From positions 3,224,001 through 3,288,000 of the forward strand of contig JADJTD010000001.1 in the NCBI GenBank assembly GCA_016711345.1: a stretch of DNA of 64,000 bases, read 5' to 3'. Position numbers and translations under genes: made by a program. The stretch comes from Chloracidobacterium sp. GTDB lineage: Bacteria > Acidobacteriota > Blastocatellia > Pyrinomonadales > Pyrinomonadaceae. Positions 8,671 through 16,375 of this stretch are shown in pieces (the first letter of the stretch is position 1; the number at the start of each line of letters is the position of its first letter). Under the pieces are notes generated by a model, which searched no databases, was not told the DNA's origin, and saw only the letters and a list, made by a program, of their open reading frames with translations.

Positions 8671-8741
8671 GTTGTCAGGTGATGTCGTGACGTGTATTAT
8701 CGAAACGGTTTGCTGAAAGGACAAACTTTAGATATTGGGTG

Positions 8742-9524
8742 ATGAGCGGATATCATTTCTTGCAGGACCATCTTGGTTCGACGGTGGCGGTGACTAGTTC
8801 GGATGGGAGCGTTAACGAGGTGAACAGCTACGATTCGTTTGGGAATCCGTCGAATTCTTCGTTCTCGACGCGGTATCAGTTTACGGGGCGGGAGTTTGAT
8901 TCGTTTAGCGGTCTGCAATACAGCCGTGCCAGATTCTACGACCCCCAAATAGGCCGCTTCATCTCCGAAGACCCGATCGGCTTCGCCGGCGGTGATGTGA
9001 ATCTGTATGGGTATGTTTGGAATGATCCACTTAACTTTATTGATCCATTTGGGTTAGACGGTGGTCCTCTTAATTACTTTCGCGATCCATTTTCTCCTGA
9101 CAACTGGATGGGGAACGGACTTTCCAACACGCTTTCCGATTTGCTGGGCTTAGACGATGTGGCTCGGTGGTCTTGGGATTTAGGTGACCACTCGCAACCG
9201 AACGATGTGAGAGCTGAAGCTGCGATGAGGCTCGGAGCCAACGTCGCTCTCAACATCATTGGGGGAGGGACTGTCTGTAGATATTTAGGGAAGGCAGGAA
9301 AATGGGTTAGATACGGCGACGAGGTACCGGTTGGACCAAACTTCCGCGGTGCACCGTTCGGAAATCGGAAAGGGGGTATAGGCCAGTTTCCTCATTATCA
9401 CCGTCAAGGTCCGAAATATACTAAGGGAAAGAGAAAAGGAGAATCAATGCCAGGTCAGGGTATGGGACGACATCGTCCCTTTGAGAGCCATCCATCTGAC
9501 AATTGGTTTTTTGATAGATTTTGA
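8742..9524 (+). CDS. Orphan RHS-repeat tip with C-terminal toxin-like domain
   Basis: The first about 110 residues are the end of an RHS/YD-repeat shell: FLQDHLGSTVAVT, then GREFDSFSGLQYSRARFYDP, GRFISEDPIGFAGG and NLYGYVWNDPLNFIDPFGL, which marks the core/tip boundary. The variable tip follows (about 112-260) and ends with a His/Arg-rich FPHYHR...GQGMGRHRPFE...FFDRF segment. I recall similar tails at RHS C-termini and suspect a nuclease-like toxin. The large N-terminal RHS body is absent: the frame is closed by a TGA at 8688. No good ribosome-binding site precedes ATG 8742 (or GTG 8739). It is best read as a displaced tip module or remnant. Its stop overlaps the next start. Confidence 0.7.
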   Translation: MSGYHFLQDHLGSTVAVTSSDGSVNEVNSYDSFGNPSNSSFSTRYQFTGREFDSFSGLQYSRARFYDPQIGRFISEDPIGFAGGDVNLYGYVWNDPLNFIDPFGLDGGPLNYFRDPFSPDNWMGNGLSNTLSDLLGLDDVARWSWDLGDHSQPNDVRAEAAMRLGANVALNIIGGGTVCRYLGKAGKWVRYGDEVPVGPNFRGAPFGNRKGGIGQFPHYHRQGPKYTKGKRKGESMPGQGMGRHRPFESHPSDNWFFDRF

Positions 9525-9877
9525 TGAAATTACCAATAATCATAGCTGAAGGTTTGGATGTAGAGTTTTTCTACGCGATAAATGACGCGCAGATCGAGAT
9601 GGAGCCAATCGATATTCGGGATGGAATCTACAAGGTTTTTGATGCCGGAGGTCAAAGACTCGATCCTGTGCCAGATGATTCGCCTTATGTTGGGGCTGAA
9701 ATAATTGAAACGGGCGAAGATCACTCCCATCAACTTACTGAGCTTTTATTTGATTTCTATGAATATCTTGGACTTAATCCCGAAATCTTAAAAAAAATGG
9801 AATTGGCTCAGTTGATCGAAATCGGCAAATTGTTCTTTTTCAAGAATTTTAGAAAGCATCACCCCAGACAGACATAG
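9524..9877 (+). CDS. Probable immunity protein for the RHS tip
   Basis: A 117-residue, mainly acidic protein without signal peptide or membrane helix. Its ATG overlaps the RHS stop codon in a TGATG arrangement, so the two are translationally coupled. That placement is the standard one for immunity genes of polymorphic toxins. I do not recognise the fold. The immunity role is inferred from position, size and charge only. Confidence 0.6.
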   Translation: MKLPIIIAEGLDVEFFYAINDAQIEMEPIDIRDGIYKVFDAGGQRLDPVPDDSPYVGAEIIETGEDHSHQLTELLFDFYEYLGLNPEILKKMELAQLIEIGKLFFFKNFRKHHPRQT

Positions 9878-10263
9878 AACATAGAACAATCGGTAGAACA
9901 ATCGGTGTCAGGCCTGCGATATTGCGATTTTTTTGATTTCTTCTAGAGATCTTTTGCGATACCATTGCCACACTCGAGAATTGACGAAACGCACTCCTGA
10001 CCCCGGTCTTTTCAGCTCCGTTAGGGGCGATATGTTTGTAGCACCGAACAAAAATCCGACATAGCTCCGTAGGAGCGGCATTTGCTGTAATTATTAGCTA
10101 TATGTCGCCCCTAACGGGGCTGGTACTAAAAATTCAATCGCCCTTACTACAAACATTTGTCTCCTACGGAGACAGATAATCGATCATTTAGACATTTCCT
10201 ATTATTTTTGCCACCTTCAGCGACAGGGATAATTGACGACGAGTCTCGGCCCGTCTCTTTTTA
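9878..10263. repeat. Non-coding spacer with interleaved palindromic repeats
   Basis: No gene is supported here. The block 10014-10170 holds three pairs of complementary segments in the order A-B-C-A'-B'-C'. A, AGCTCCGTTAGGGGCGATAT (10014-10033), matches A' at 10100-10121. B, TGTTTGTAG (10033-10041), matches CTACAAACA (10147-10155). C, TCCGTAGGAG (10066-10075), matches CTCCTACGGA (10161-10170). Several units are themselves palindromes, such as GCTCCGTAGGAGC. This resembles dispersed REP/MITE-type repeats; no transposase is linked to it. Confidence 0.55.
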
Positions 10264-10324
10264 TTGACATCATCATATTAAGAAACTTATGATGTGTATA
10301 AGAGGTGGAAAATATACACATCAT
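10264..10324 (+). promoter_or_regulatory. vapBC promoter and operator
   Basis: TTGACA (10264-10269) is followed, after 18 nt, by TATGAT (10288-10293), a near-consensus sigma-70 promoter. A perfect 11-bp inverted repeat ATGATGTGTAT (10289-10299) / ATACACATCAT (10314-10324) overlaps the -10 box and reaches the vapB start codon. Type II antitoxin-toxin complexes commonly autorepress at such palindromes, so this is the likely VapBC operator. A purine-rich AGAGGTGG between the arms is the probable ribosome-binding site. Confidence 0.8.
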
Positions 10325-10520
10325 GAGAACGAATATCGAGATCGACGATAAGTTGATGAAAGACACGCTAAAAGTTACCGGATTAAAAACAAAACGCGAG
10401 GCGGTCGAGCTTGGGCTCGAGACAATCTTGCGTTTGAAACGGCAGGAACGGGAAGCGAAAAAGCTACGAGGCAAACTGCATTGGGAAGGAGATCTGGAAG
10501 AAATGAGGCTTGATAGATGA
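10323..10520 (+). CDS. vapB: VapB-type antitoxin
   Basis: A 65-residue protein, MRTNIEIDDKLMKDTLKVTG followed by KTKREAVELGLETILRLKRQ, typical of the ribbon-helix-helix VapB antitoxins. The N-terminal half binds operator DNA and the basic, charged C-terminal half wraps the toxin. A GTG at 10305 is in frame, but ATG 10323 matches the family N-terminus. It overlaps vapC by 4 nt (ATGA), the usual coupled arrangement. Confidence 0.88.
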   Translation: MRTNIEIDDKLMKDTLKVTGLKTKREAVELGLETILRLKRQEREAKKLRGKLHWEGDLEEMRLDR

Positions 10521-10909
10521 TTGTCGTCGATTCTAGCGTCTGGATCGACTATTTTGGACAGGTCGATAAGCCACATACTACTAAGCTGCAAAGTATTTTG
10601 GGTGTCGAACAAATCGCTGTTGGCGATTTGATCATGACTGAGGTGCTGCAAGGGTATAGTCGGGAGAACGAGTTCGACGCGGCACTTAAAGTTCTTACTG
10701 GATTTGATTTGATTGTGGTTGGCGGCCAAAGAGTTTCTATCGAATCGGCGAAAAACTATGTTCGTTTACGTTCGCTAGGGTTCACCGTTAGAAAAACTAT
10801 TGATGCTTTGATCGCGACACGATGCATTCTAAGCGGCTATAAGCTGCTTCACAACGACCGCGACTTCCTACCATTCGAGAAACACCTGGGCCTTAAATGT
10901 GTTCATTGA
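10517..10909 (+). CDS. vapC: VapC PIN-domain ribonuclease toxin
   Basis: A 130-residue PIN-domain endoribonuclease, the toxin of a type II module. The acidic metal-binding residues are all present: D5 in VVDSSVWIDYF, E42 in MTEVLQGY, D96 in TIDALIATRC, and D114/D116 in HNDRDFLPF. VapC toxins cleave tRNA or rRNA; the target here cannot be read from sequence. The active site is intact, so the toxin is probably functional and held in check by VapB. Confidence 0.9.
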   Translation: MIVVDSSVWIDYFGQVDKPHTTKLQSILGVEQIAVGDLIMTEVLQGYSRENEFDAALKVLTGFDLIVVGGQRVSIESAKNYVRLRSLGFTVRKTIDALIATRCILSGYKLLHNDRDFLPFEKHLGLKCVH

Positions 10910-11669
10910 TCACTTTTTTCCACTTCTAAGACCTCTAAACGGGAAATTGGCGGAATCCGAACCATTTTCATCAGAAAGTCGTATCAAATCGAGAAAGCTA
11001 CGCCGTTTCGAGAAGTTAAATAACCGTGGAAATGAAAATACCGGTGTAAGCTCCGCGATCTTTCGATGTTTCACCTGGGCAAAAATCATCTACGGTTGAC
11101 ACGCGGTGTATAATGGTTAGCTTGATGGTTCTTTGACAAAACACGTGTTGACTCGGTTGCGAGAGACGTAAGGCTGATTTGGGTGCGAATATTTTTTTGT
11201 GAAAAAGAAAACACGCGTCGTTGTTAAGTAGGGTTGACCATGCTGTCCCAAAAAGCGTTCCAAGCGTCCCAAACGGTGGGACAACTTAGCCCAATGGTCT
11301 AAGATTACTGTTTACAGTAGTTTAGCTGTAAATTCGCTCCACGGGGAAAAGGAAAAAGTTTTTTTCCGAAATGCTGAAATCTGGTCAAAAAAAGTGATGT
11401 TAACTGCAATGATTACAACAGTTAGACCGTTCCAATGCGAAGTGGAACGTTTTGGAACGAAAAAAACGGTGGGACAGTGGGACAGGTCGATTTTAGAGTT
11501 TAGATTCGGATATGGGATTGCGGGTTTGAGGAAGAACCTTGTGGCACGGAGATAGAGCAACATAGTCTTCATCACTGTTGTTGACCTATTTTCGGTCGCA
11601 TAAGGTGCCCTAATTGGAAATGCACGTTTGGAAGCGTTAAACTTGCACTTTTCACTGTTATCTATTTAT
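10910..11669. repeat. 760-bp spacer with a TGGGAC/GTCCCA cluster
   Basis: No gene is convincing here. Five copies of GTCCCA or its complement TGGGAC occur between 11245 and 11483 (11245, 11266, 11277, 11470, 11478), together with GTTCCA/TGGAAC variants. A second, denser cluster lies at 28262-28373 upstream of dnaG; both contain CGTCCCAAACGG and CTTAGCCCA. The spacer presumably also carries the glyQS promoter. A role as binding sites for an unknown regulator is inference. Confidence 0.45.
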
Positions 11670-13058
11670 ATGTCTGCACCAAACATTGAAACTATTGTAT
11701 CGCTGTCCAAGCGTCGCGGGTTTGTTTATCCGGCATCGGATATTTATGGCGGGCTTGGCTCGTCTTGGGATTACGGGCCGCTGGGCGTTGAGCTGGCAAA
11801 TAACATCAAGAAAAGCTGGTGGAACTGGCTTGTCTATGAACGCGACGATATTGAGGGTGTCGATTCGTCGATCATACAGAATCGGCTTGTCTGGAAATAC
11901 TCCGGCCACGAAGACACGTTCAGCGATCCGTTGGTCGATTGCCGCGATTGCAACTCGCGTCTGCGACAGGACAAGCTCGACACGAACGCTGACGGCAAGC
12001 ACCTTTGTTCAAGCTGCGGTTCGACAAATCTGACCGACCCGCGCGATTTTAATCTGATGTTTCGCACAACGGTCGGAGCGGCTTCGGCGGATGACGACCC
12101 GACGGCTTTGGCATATCTCAGACCGGAAACCGCGCAGGGAATTTTTGTTAATTTCAAAAATGTGCTCGACACTTCGCGTCGCAAACTGCCGTTCGGCATC
12201 GCGCAGATCGGCAAAGCCTTTCGCAACGAGGTTACGCCCGGCAATTTCATTTTCCGAACGCGTGAATTCGAACAGATGGAGGTAGAGTATTTTTGCCGTC
12301 CCGAGTCTGCTCCGCAAATTCACCAGGATTGGATCGATGCTTACGGTGTATGGCTCGATTCGCTTGGAATTGCACGTGAGAACATTAAACACTACGAACA
12401 AACAAAGGAGGAGCTTGCGCATTATTCAGACAGGACGGTCGATTTTCTCTATCGGTTTTTTCCGGAGCGTGAAGATGAAGATAAGCAATTCGATGAGCTG
12501 CTCGGAATTGCAAACCGTACTGATTATGACTTGCGAGTCCACTCGAAAAAGCCTGAAGATGCCGAGGGAAAACGCATCAATCCTGACTCGACTGAGGACC
12601 TGTCGTATTTTGATCCGCAGACAAACGAAAGGTTCTATCCTTATTGCATAGAGCCGTCGATCGGCGTCAACCGCACCTTGCTCGCAGTGATGATGGACGC
12701 GTACACCGAAAAAACAAACGACAAAGGCGAGGTCCGCGTTATTCTACAACTCAAACCTGCACTAGCCCCGATCAAGGTTGCCGTTCTGCCGCTTGCAAAA
12801 AATAACGACGAGATCGTTACGCTGGCTAAGAAGTTGAAACGAGAATTGCAGCCTTCGATGCGAGCCGTTTACGACGACACCGGCGGCATCGGCAAGCTCT
12901 ACGCCCGCCAAGACGAAGTCGGCACACCATTCTGCGTAACCGTCGATCATGAGTCGCTAGTCGATAACGCCGTCACCGTCCGCGACCGCGACACTTGGGA
13001 ACAGGAACGGGTGGGCGTCGATGCCTTAAAAGAGTATTTGCAGAAGCGGCTGCAATAA
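11670..13058 (+). CDS. glyQS: Glycyl-tRNA synthetase, alpha2 (archaeal/eukaryal) type
   Basis: A class II aminoacyl-tRNA synthetase that charges tRNA-Gly. The 462 residues show motif 1 region SLSKRRGFVYPASDIYGGLG...DYGPLGVEL, a zinc-ribbon-like insertion with CRDC and CSSC, motif 2 (QIGKAFRNEVTPGNFIFRTREFEQME) and motif 3 (IEPSIGVNRTLLAVM), then an anticodon-binding domain (about 355-460). This is the single-chain dimeric enzyme, not the alpha2beta2 bacterial GlyQ/GlyS form. ATG 11670 gives the family N-terminus; an upstream in-frame start at 11628 is not needed. The next gene, a sensor kinase, begins 10 bp after the stop, so the two may be co-transcribed. Confidence 0.95.
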   Translation: MSAPNIETIVSLSKRRGFVYPASDIYGGLGSSWDYGPLGVELANNIKKSWWNWLVYERDDIEGVDSSIIQNRLVWKYSGHEDTFSDPLVDCRDCNSRLRQDKLDTNADGKHLCSSCGSTNLTDPRDFNLMFRTTVGAASADDDPTALAYLRPETAQGIFVNFKNVLDTSRRKLPFGIAQIGKAFRNEVTPGNFIFRTREFEQMEVEYFCRPESAPQIHQDWIDAYGVWLDSLGIARENIKHYEQTKEELAHYSDRTVDFLYRFFPEREDEDKQFDELLGIANRTDYDLRVHSKKPEDAEGKRINPDSTEDLSYFDPQTNERFYPYCIEPSIGVNRTLLAVMMDAYTEKTNDKGEVRVILQLKPALAPIKVAVLPLAKNNDEIVTLAKKLKRELQPSMRAVYDDTGGIGKLYARQDEVGTPFCVTVDHESLVDNAVTVRDRDTWEQERVGVDALKEYLQKRLQ

Positions 13059-13068
13059 AACTGCGGCA

Positions 13069-14178
13069 ATGGCGAAGGGCGTTTTTACATCAAAACTGAC
13101 GAGATTCGGCGTATCTCTGGCGGCGGTGCTTTTGCTCGCGGTGCTGTTGATCGAGTTGCGCGACACGGTTAATTCGACCACCGTTGCCCTGGTATTCCTG
13201 TTGGTTGTTCTAGCTGCTGCGACCTTTTTTGGGCGAAACCCTGCTCTTCTGGCGTCGTTTGTTGCGATGCTATGTTTTAACTATTTTTTTCTGCCGCCGG
13301 TGCACACCTGGACGATATCTGATCCGCAGAATCTCGTCGCGTGGGCGGCGTTCACGCTGACGGCTCTTATCGCCGGTGAACTGTCGGCGTATGCGCAGCG
13401 ACGAGCACGAGAGTCTGAGCGGCTTTTCGAGGAATTGCAGGCGGCGTTCAAAACGGCGACCCAGGCTGAGGCATTGCGGCAAAGCGAAAAGCTGAAATCG
13501 GCTTTGCTTGATGCTGTTACTCACGATCTGCGAACGCCGCTGACGTCTATTAAGGCTTCGGTCACCACATTGCTTGACAGTGAAGGCGGCCATCGGACGA
13601 TTGAACTAGACGGATCGGGCCGCAGCGAATTTCTGAATATAATTAATGAAGAAACGGACCGGCTCAATGGCTTCATCGAAGGTATGGTCCAACTGGCACG
13701 CGTTGAGGCAGGTTCGGTAGACACGACAGGAGCTCTTGCCAATGTCGAAGAGATTATCACCATCGCCCTGGAGCGCGCAGAACGGGTAATCGCGAAACAT
13801 CACATGGTGCTAAATCTCGAACTGGAATTGCCTCTTATCCGCGTCGATGCGCGGGCCATAGCCGAAGTGGTCTATAATCTCGTCGAGAACGCCGCGAAAT
13901 ATTCGCCGCCTGATACGACGATCACGATTTCGGCGCAATCGCACGGCAATAGCGTTGTGATCTCCGTCATGGACGAAGGCAAGGGAATTCCGGTAGAAAT
14001 GCGGGATAGAGTATTTGAGAAGTTTGTTCGAATCGAAGGCGAATCATCAGATGGACTTGGTCTGGGGCTTGCCATTGCCCGCGGTATTGTCGAGGCTCAG
14101 AAAGGCAAGATCGAGATCAAATCAGGTGCGAATGACATCGGTACAAAAGTTACGCTGACGCTGCCGATAGGAGAGTAA
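13069..14178 (+). CDS. Sensor histidine kinase equal to the C-terminal half of KdpD
   Basis: A 369-residue membrane kinase. Four hydrophobic segments (about 12-105), including the FNYFFLPPVHTWTISDPQN stretch, form the DUF4118 domain found only in KdpD-type sensors. A HisKA domain carries the phosphorylated His152 (AVTHDLRTPLTSIKAS), and an ATPase domain carries the N box (NLVENAAKYSP), G1 (DEGKGIP) and G2 (GLGLGLAIARG). The N-terminal KdpD and USP domains of standard about 900-residue KdpD are missing; they are encoded at 21786-22964, after kdpC. It overlaps kdpE by 1 nt, so the pair is coupled. Role: sensing potassium/turgor status and phosphorylating KdpE. Confidence 0.9.
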   Translation: MAKGVFTSKLTRFGVSLAAVLLLAVLLIELRDTVNSTTVALVFLLVVLAAATFFGRNPALLASFVAMLCFNYFFLPPVHTWTISDPQNLVAWAAFTLTALIAGELSAYAQRRARESERLFEELQAAFKTATQAEALRQSEKLKSALLDAVTHDLRTPLTSIKASVTTLLDSEGGHRTIELDGSGRSEFLNIINEETDRLNGFIEGMVQLARVEAGSVDTTGALANVEEIITIALERAERVIAKHHMVLNLELELPLIRVDARAIAEVVYNLVENAAKYSPPDTTITISAQSHGNSVVISVMDEGKGIPVEMRDRVFEKFVRIEGESSDGLGLGLAIARGIVEAQKGKIEIKSGANDIGTKVTLTLPIGE

Positions 14179-14876
14179 TGAGCGAGCCGCAAAAAGTTCT
14201 GGTTGTCGATGACGAACCGCAGATCACGCGTGTTTTGCGTCATAGCCTCACCGCCCATCGCTACGACGTTCGCACGGCTGCCGACGGCGTCTCGGCTCTC
14301 GACACGTTTCGCGACTGGCATCCCGATCTGATAATTACCGACCTGCAAATGCCGGAAATGGACGGTATCGAATTCTGCCGAGAGGTGCGGAAGGTTTCTA
14401 CGCTGCCGATCATCGTGCTATCCGTAAAGGGCGAAGAGCGGACAAAGGTCAGGGCTCTCGACGCGGGAGCCGACGATTATGTAGTAAAGCCGTTCGGCAT
14501 TGACGAGCTTCTCGCGCGCGTTCGCGCAGCCTTGAGACGTTCGCCTGAGGTTAATGGCGATACCGAAACGGAACTTGCTGATGGTGACTTTCACATTGAT
14601 CTTTCTACACGCGAGGTCTCGGTCGCTGGCGTGTCGATACATCTCACGCCGAAAGAATTCGACTTGCTCGTATTCCTATTTCGCAACCGGAACAAGGTCG
14701 TCACCCACCGCGCAATTCTCACTGCCGTTTGGGGAGGCAACTCCGGTGAGCAAAATGAATATCTCCGCGTCTTTGTCGGGCAGCTTCGCAAAAAGATCGA
14801 AAAAGATCCGTCACAGCCGCTTTACCTCCGCACCGAACCCTGGGTCGGCTATAGATTTGACTCTTCACCATCGTAA
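14178..14876 (+). CDS. kdpE: KdpE-type response regulator
   Basis: A 232-residue OmpR-family regulator. The receiver domain has the acidic pair in VVDDEP (D11-D12), the phosphoacceptor Asp55 in ITDLQMPEMDG and Lys104 in DYVVKPF. The winged-helix output domain (about 135-228) contains LTPKEFDLLVFLF and LRVFVGQLRKKIE, ending PWVGYRF. This is the expected partner of the KdpD kinase just upstream and the activator of kdpFABC. A repeated T-rich element starts 6 bp after its stop and recurs twice more before the next two small genes; these are candidate targets. Confidence 0.93.
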   Translation: MSEPQKVLVVDDEPQITRVLRHSLTAHRYDVRTAADGVSALDTFRDWHPDLIITDLQMPEMDGIEFCREVRKVSTLPIIVLSVKGEERTKVRALDAGADDYVVKPFGIDELLARVRAALRRSPEVNGDTETELADGDFHIDLSTREVSVAGVSIHLTPKEFDLLVFLFRNRNKVVTHRAILTAVWGGNSGEQNEYLRVFVGQLRKKIEKDPSQPLYLRTEPWVGYRFDSSPS

Positions 14877-14881
14877 AAATC

Positions 14882-14915
14882 TTTACGAACTTTTTATAAA
14901 ACCCTTACTCACTCC
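14882..14915 (+). promoter_or_regulatory. Repeated T-rich element, copy 1 (candidate KdpE site)
   Basis: TTTACGAACTTTTTATAAAA begins at 14882 and is followed by CCCTTACTCACTCC. It shares the order TTTACGAA-pyrimidine tract-TTTAT with copies at 15315 and 15911. It lies 75 bp before the start of the first small membrane gene. Known KdpE sites upstream of kdpF are T-rich direct repeats, so KdpE binding is plausible but inferred. Confidence 0.5.
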
Positions 14916-14956
14916 TTAGTTTCTTCCCATTAACGTTGTTGTGTAGGCGGCGTTTA

Positions 14957-15265
14957 ATGCTGCTTAAAACAGTAATGAGACACGGGATCAAACAACAAGC
15001 ATTGGTGGAGGCGGCCCGTTCACTGCCGAGCGTGAAAAGGATTGTGCGAAAGAAGGTACTAAGCCCGCTCGTGTGCTCCGTACTGGCTTCGTTCGGAATA
15101 TTCGGCGGCATTTCGTCGCTATTTGTTGGTGTCGTTTGCGTGGTGATCCATGGATTAGTTTCGGGCGACGGTGTATTCGACAGCGTCGGCACGGTCCTGT
15201 TGATCGTGGCGATACCGATGATCTTGATCGGGGCGATCTTTCTGGACAAGATCGAAAGAAACTAA
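14957..15265 (+). CDS. Small two-helix membrane protein, Kdp-locus paralogue 1
   Basis: A 102-residue protein with a basic cytoplasmic-looking N-terminus (RHGIKQQALVEAARSLPSVKR) and two membrane helices: about 43-65 (VCSVLASFGIFGGISSLFVG) and about 78-97 (SVGTVLLIVAIPMILIGAIF), ending LDKIERN. It aligns with the two following proteins over the helices through a shared G...G...(F/L)(D/E)(N/S)xG(T/A)xLLxVA...DK pattern. I do not recognise a named family. AGGCGG lies upstream of ATG 14957. Placement between kdpE and kdpFABC, behind a repeated element, suggests a role in the potassium response; this is inference. Confidence 0.65.
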   Translation: MLLKTVMRHGIKQQALVEAARSLPSVKRIVRKKVLSPLVCSVLASFGIFGGISSLFVGVVCVVIHGLVSGDGVFDSVGTVLLIVAIPMILIGAIFLDKIERN

Positions 15266-15314
15266 CAGGCAAACAAATACGCGGAGTTCTTACAGGATAC
15301 ATCGAAAATAAATA

Positions 15315-15349
15315 TTTACGAACCTTTTATGACTCTTTTACCCGTTCCT
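15315..15349 (+). promoter_or_regulatory. Repeated T-rich element, copy 2 (candidate KdpE site)
   Basis: TTTACGAACCTTTTATGACT starts at 15315 and continues CTTTTACCCGTTCC. It reads as three T-rich half sites about 10-11 bp apart, as expected for an OmpR-family dimer or tandem dimer. It lies 110 bp upstream of the second paralogue. A second conserved stretch, TCATGACCAAGGATGATA, follows at 15403-15420 and is shared with copy 3. Confidence 0.5.
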
Positions 15350-15424
15350 TATTGTTTGGCTCGCACTCTATTTTTGGACGTGGGCTGTTCAGCAAAACCG
15401 CTCATGACCAAGGATGATATGTAA

Positions 15425-15724
15425 ATGTCCACACTAATTCAGTCAAATTCACATTCATATTATAGGGAGAAAAAGATGCCGGTACCGGCTGTCCATTTCA
15501 ATCTTAAAAAAAAGAGTTTAGCAATCCGATGGAGTTCAATGTTTGGCATATTCTTTGGGTTGGCGGGTCTTTTCCTGAGTGTATCTTCTCAGCTCGGGAT
15601 TACGAGTTCTTACCAATATCTCGACAATCTGGGAGCCTTGTTTCTCGTGACCGCTTGTCTGGTGTCCTCCTTCGCAGCGCGCAGTTTCGATAAGGCACAC
15701 GAGGCCGGAAATGGTAAGGCGTAA
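15425..15724 (+). CDS. Small two-helix membrane protein, Kdp-locus paralogue 2
   Basis: A 99-residue protein with helices at about 39-58 (MFGIFFGLAGLFLSVSSQLG) and about 69-88 (LGALFLVTACLVSSFAARSF), ending FDKAHEAGNGKA. The DKAHEA tail is shared with paralogue 3. ATG 15425 is preferred because its N-terminus (MSTL...YYREKK) lines up with paralogue 3 (MRTI...YTERK) and the leaders are homologous. ATG 15476, preceded by GGGAG, is a real alternative. Directly before ATG 15425 there is a six-codon frame MTKDDM ending in TAA, in phase with the gene. Function unknown. Confidence 0.6.
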   Translation: MSTLIQSNSHSYYREKKMPVPAVHFNLKKKSLAIRWSSMFGIFFGLAGLFLSVSSQLGITSSYQYLDNLGALFLVTACLVSSFAARSFDKAHEAGNGKA

Positions 15725-15910
15725 CTGTGGATGTTTTCGCGCTTTGAACTTGATTCTTCACCATTTTTTCGACCCAACGAACCTCTGCACGGGTCAGCCT
15801 ATTCAGAATCACCACCCATTAGGACGGTTCGACGGAAAAAGGCCGGTGTGTGGGCTGGCAGGTATGGAGTTTGCAATATTAATTGGCGGAACGGTTGGGA
15901 AATATGGAAA

Positions 15911-15945
15911 TTTACGAATTATTTATGGATCTTTTGCTCCAAACT
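15911..15945 (+). promoter_or_regulatory. Repeated T-rich element, copy 3 (candidate KdpE site)
   Basis: TTTACGAATTATTTATGGAT starts at 15911 and continues CTTTTGCTCC, matching copy 2 base for base at most positions. A further CTTACGAACCT partial copy follows near 15944-15954. It lies 112 bp before paralogue 3, the gene that heads the run leading into kdpF-kdpA-kdpB-kdpC, so it may be the main kdp promoter region. The 277 bp between paralogues 2 and 3 contain no other gene that I trust. Confidence 0.5.
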
Positions 15946-16022
15946 TACGAACCTCGTCGTAATCTGATTTTGGAAATGAAGTTGGCGAACAATAGCCTGT
16001 CATGACCAGGGATGATAAAGAG

Positions 16023-16340
16023 ATGAGGACCATATATTTGCCAAAAACATTGTATACGGAAAGGAAGGTGTCTGGAACTGCACTCGAAACAACGCTTTTA
16101 CGTTGGAAAATGACCTTTGTGTTCAGCTCGGCCCTCGGTGGAATCACCGGTCTCGTGGGAACAGTGATCGGCACGCTTTCTTTGTTGAGGCTATTAAGCG
16201 ATTACCATCGGGTTGAGAATTTTGGAACCGTATTGTTAGTGGTCGCCTTTCCCCTTCTTATTTTAGCGGCACATAGCATCGATAAAGCACACGAGGCGGA
16301 AAAGTCGATGACGATGGTGCGTACCGGTTGGAATATGTAG
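16023..16340 (+). CDS. Small two-helix membrane protein, Kdp-locus paralogue 3
   Basis: A 105-residue protein with helices at about 32-55 (FVFSSALGGITGLVGTVIGT) and about 69-88 (FGTVLLVVAFPLLILAAHSI), then SIDKAHEAEK. It is the closest relative of paralogue 2. An upstream in-frame ATG at 16002 (MTRDDKEM) corresponds to the closed MTKDDM frame in the paralogue 2 leader, so ATG 16023 is the likelier start. It is followed after 35 bp by a secreted outer-membrane-type protein and then kdpF/A. No named family is recognised. Confidence 0.6.
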   Translation: MRTIYLPKTLYTERKVSGTALETTLLRWKMTFVFSSALGGITGLVGTVIGTLSLLRLLSDYHRVENFGTVLLVVAFPLLILAAHSIDKAHEAEKSMTMVRTGWNM

Positions 16341-16375
16341 CGATCGCGCGGAAAGCGTGGTCTAAGGAAATTACA

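Noticed and set aside
9908..9994. 28-codon minus fragment (VRFVNSRVWQWYRKRSLEEI...)
   Set aside because: It looks like a possible transposase scrap, but it is too short and unsupported to call.
10899..11099. 66-codon + frame after vapC
   Set aside because: It overlaps vapC, has no ribosome-binding site and no protein-like pattern.
11312..11575. 87-codon minus frame in the spacer before glyQS
   Set aside because: It is open mainly by chance across the TGGGAC cluster; no start signal or family features.
15711..15967. Two overlapping + frames between paralogues 2 and 3
   Set aside because: Different frames over the repeated leader region, no homology to the paralogues and no ribosome-binding site.
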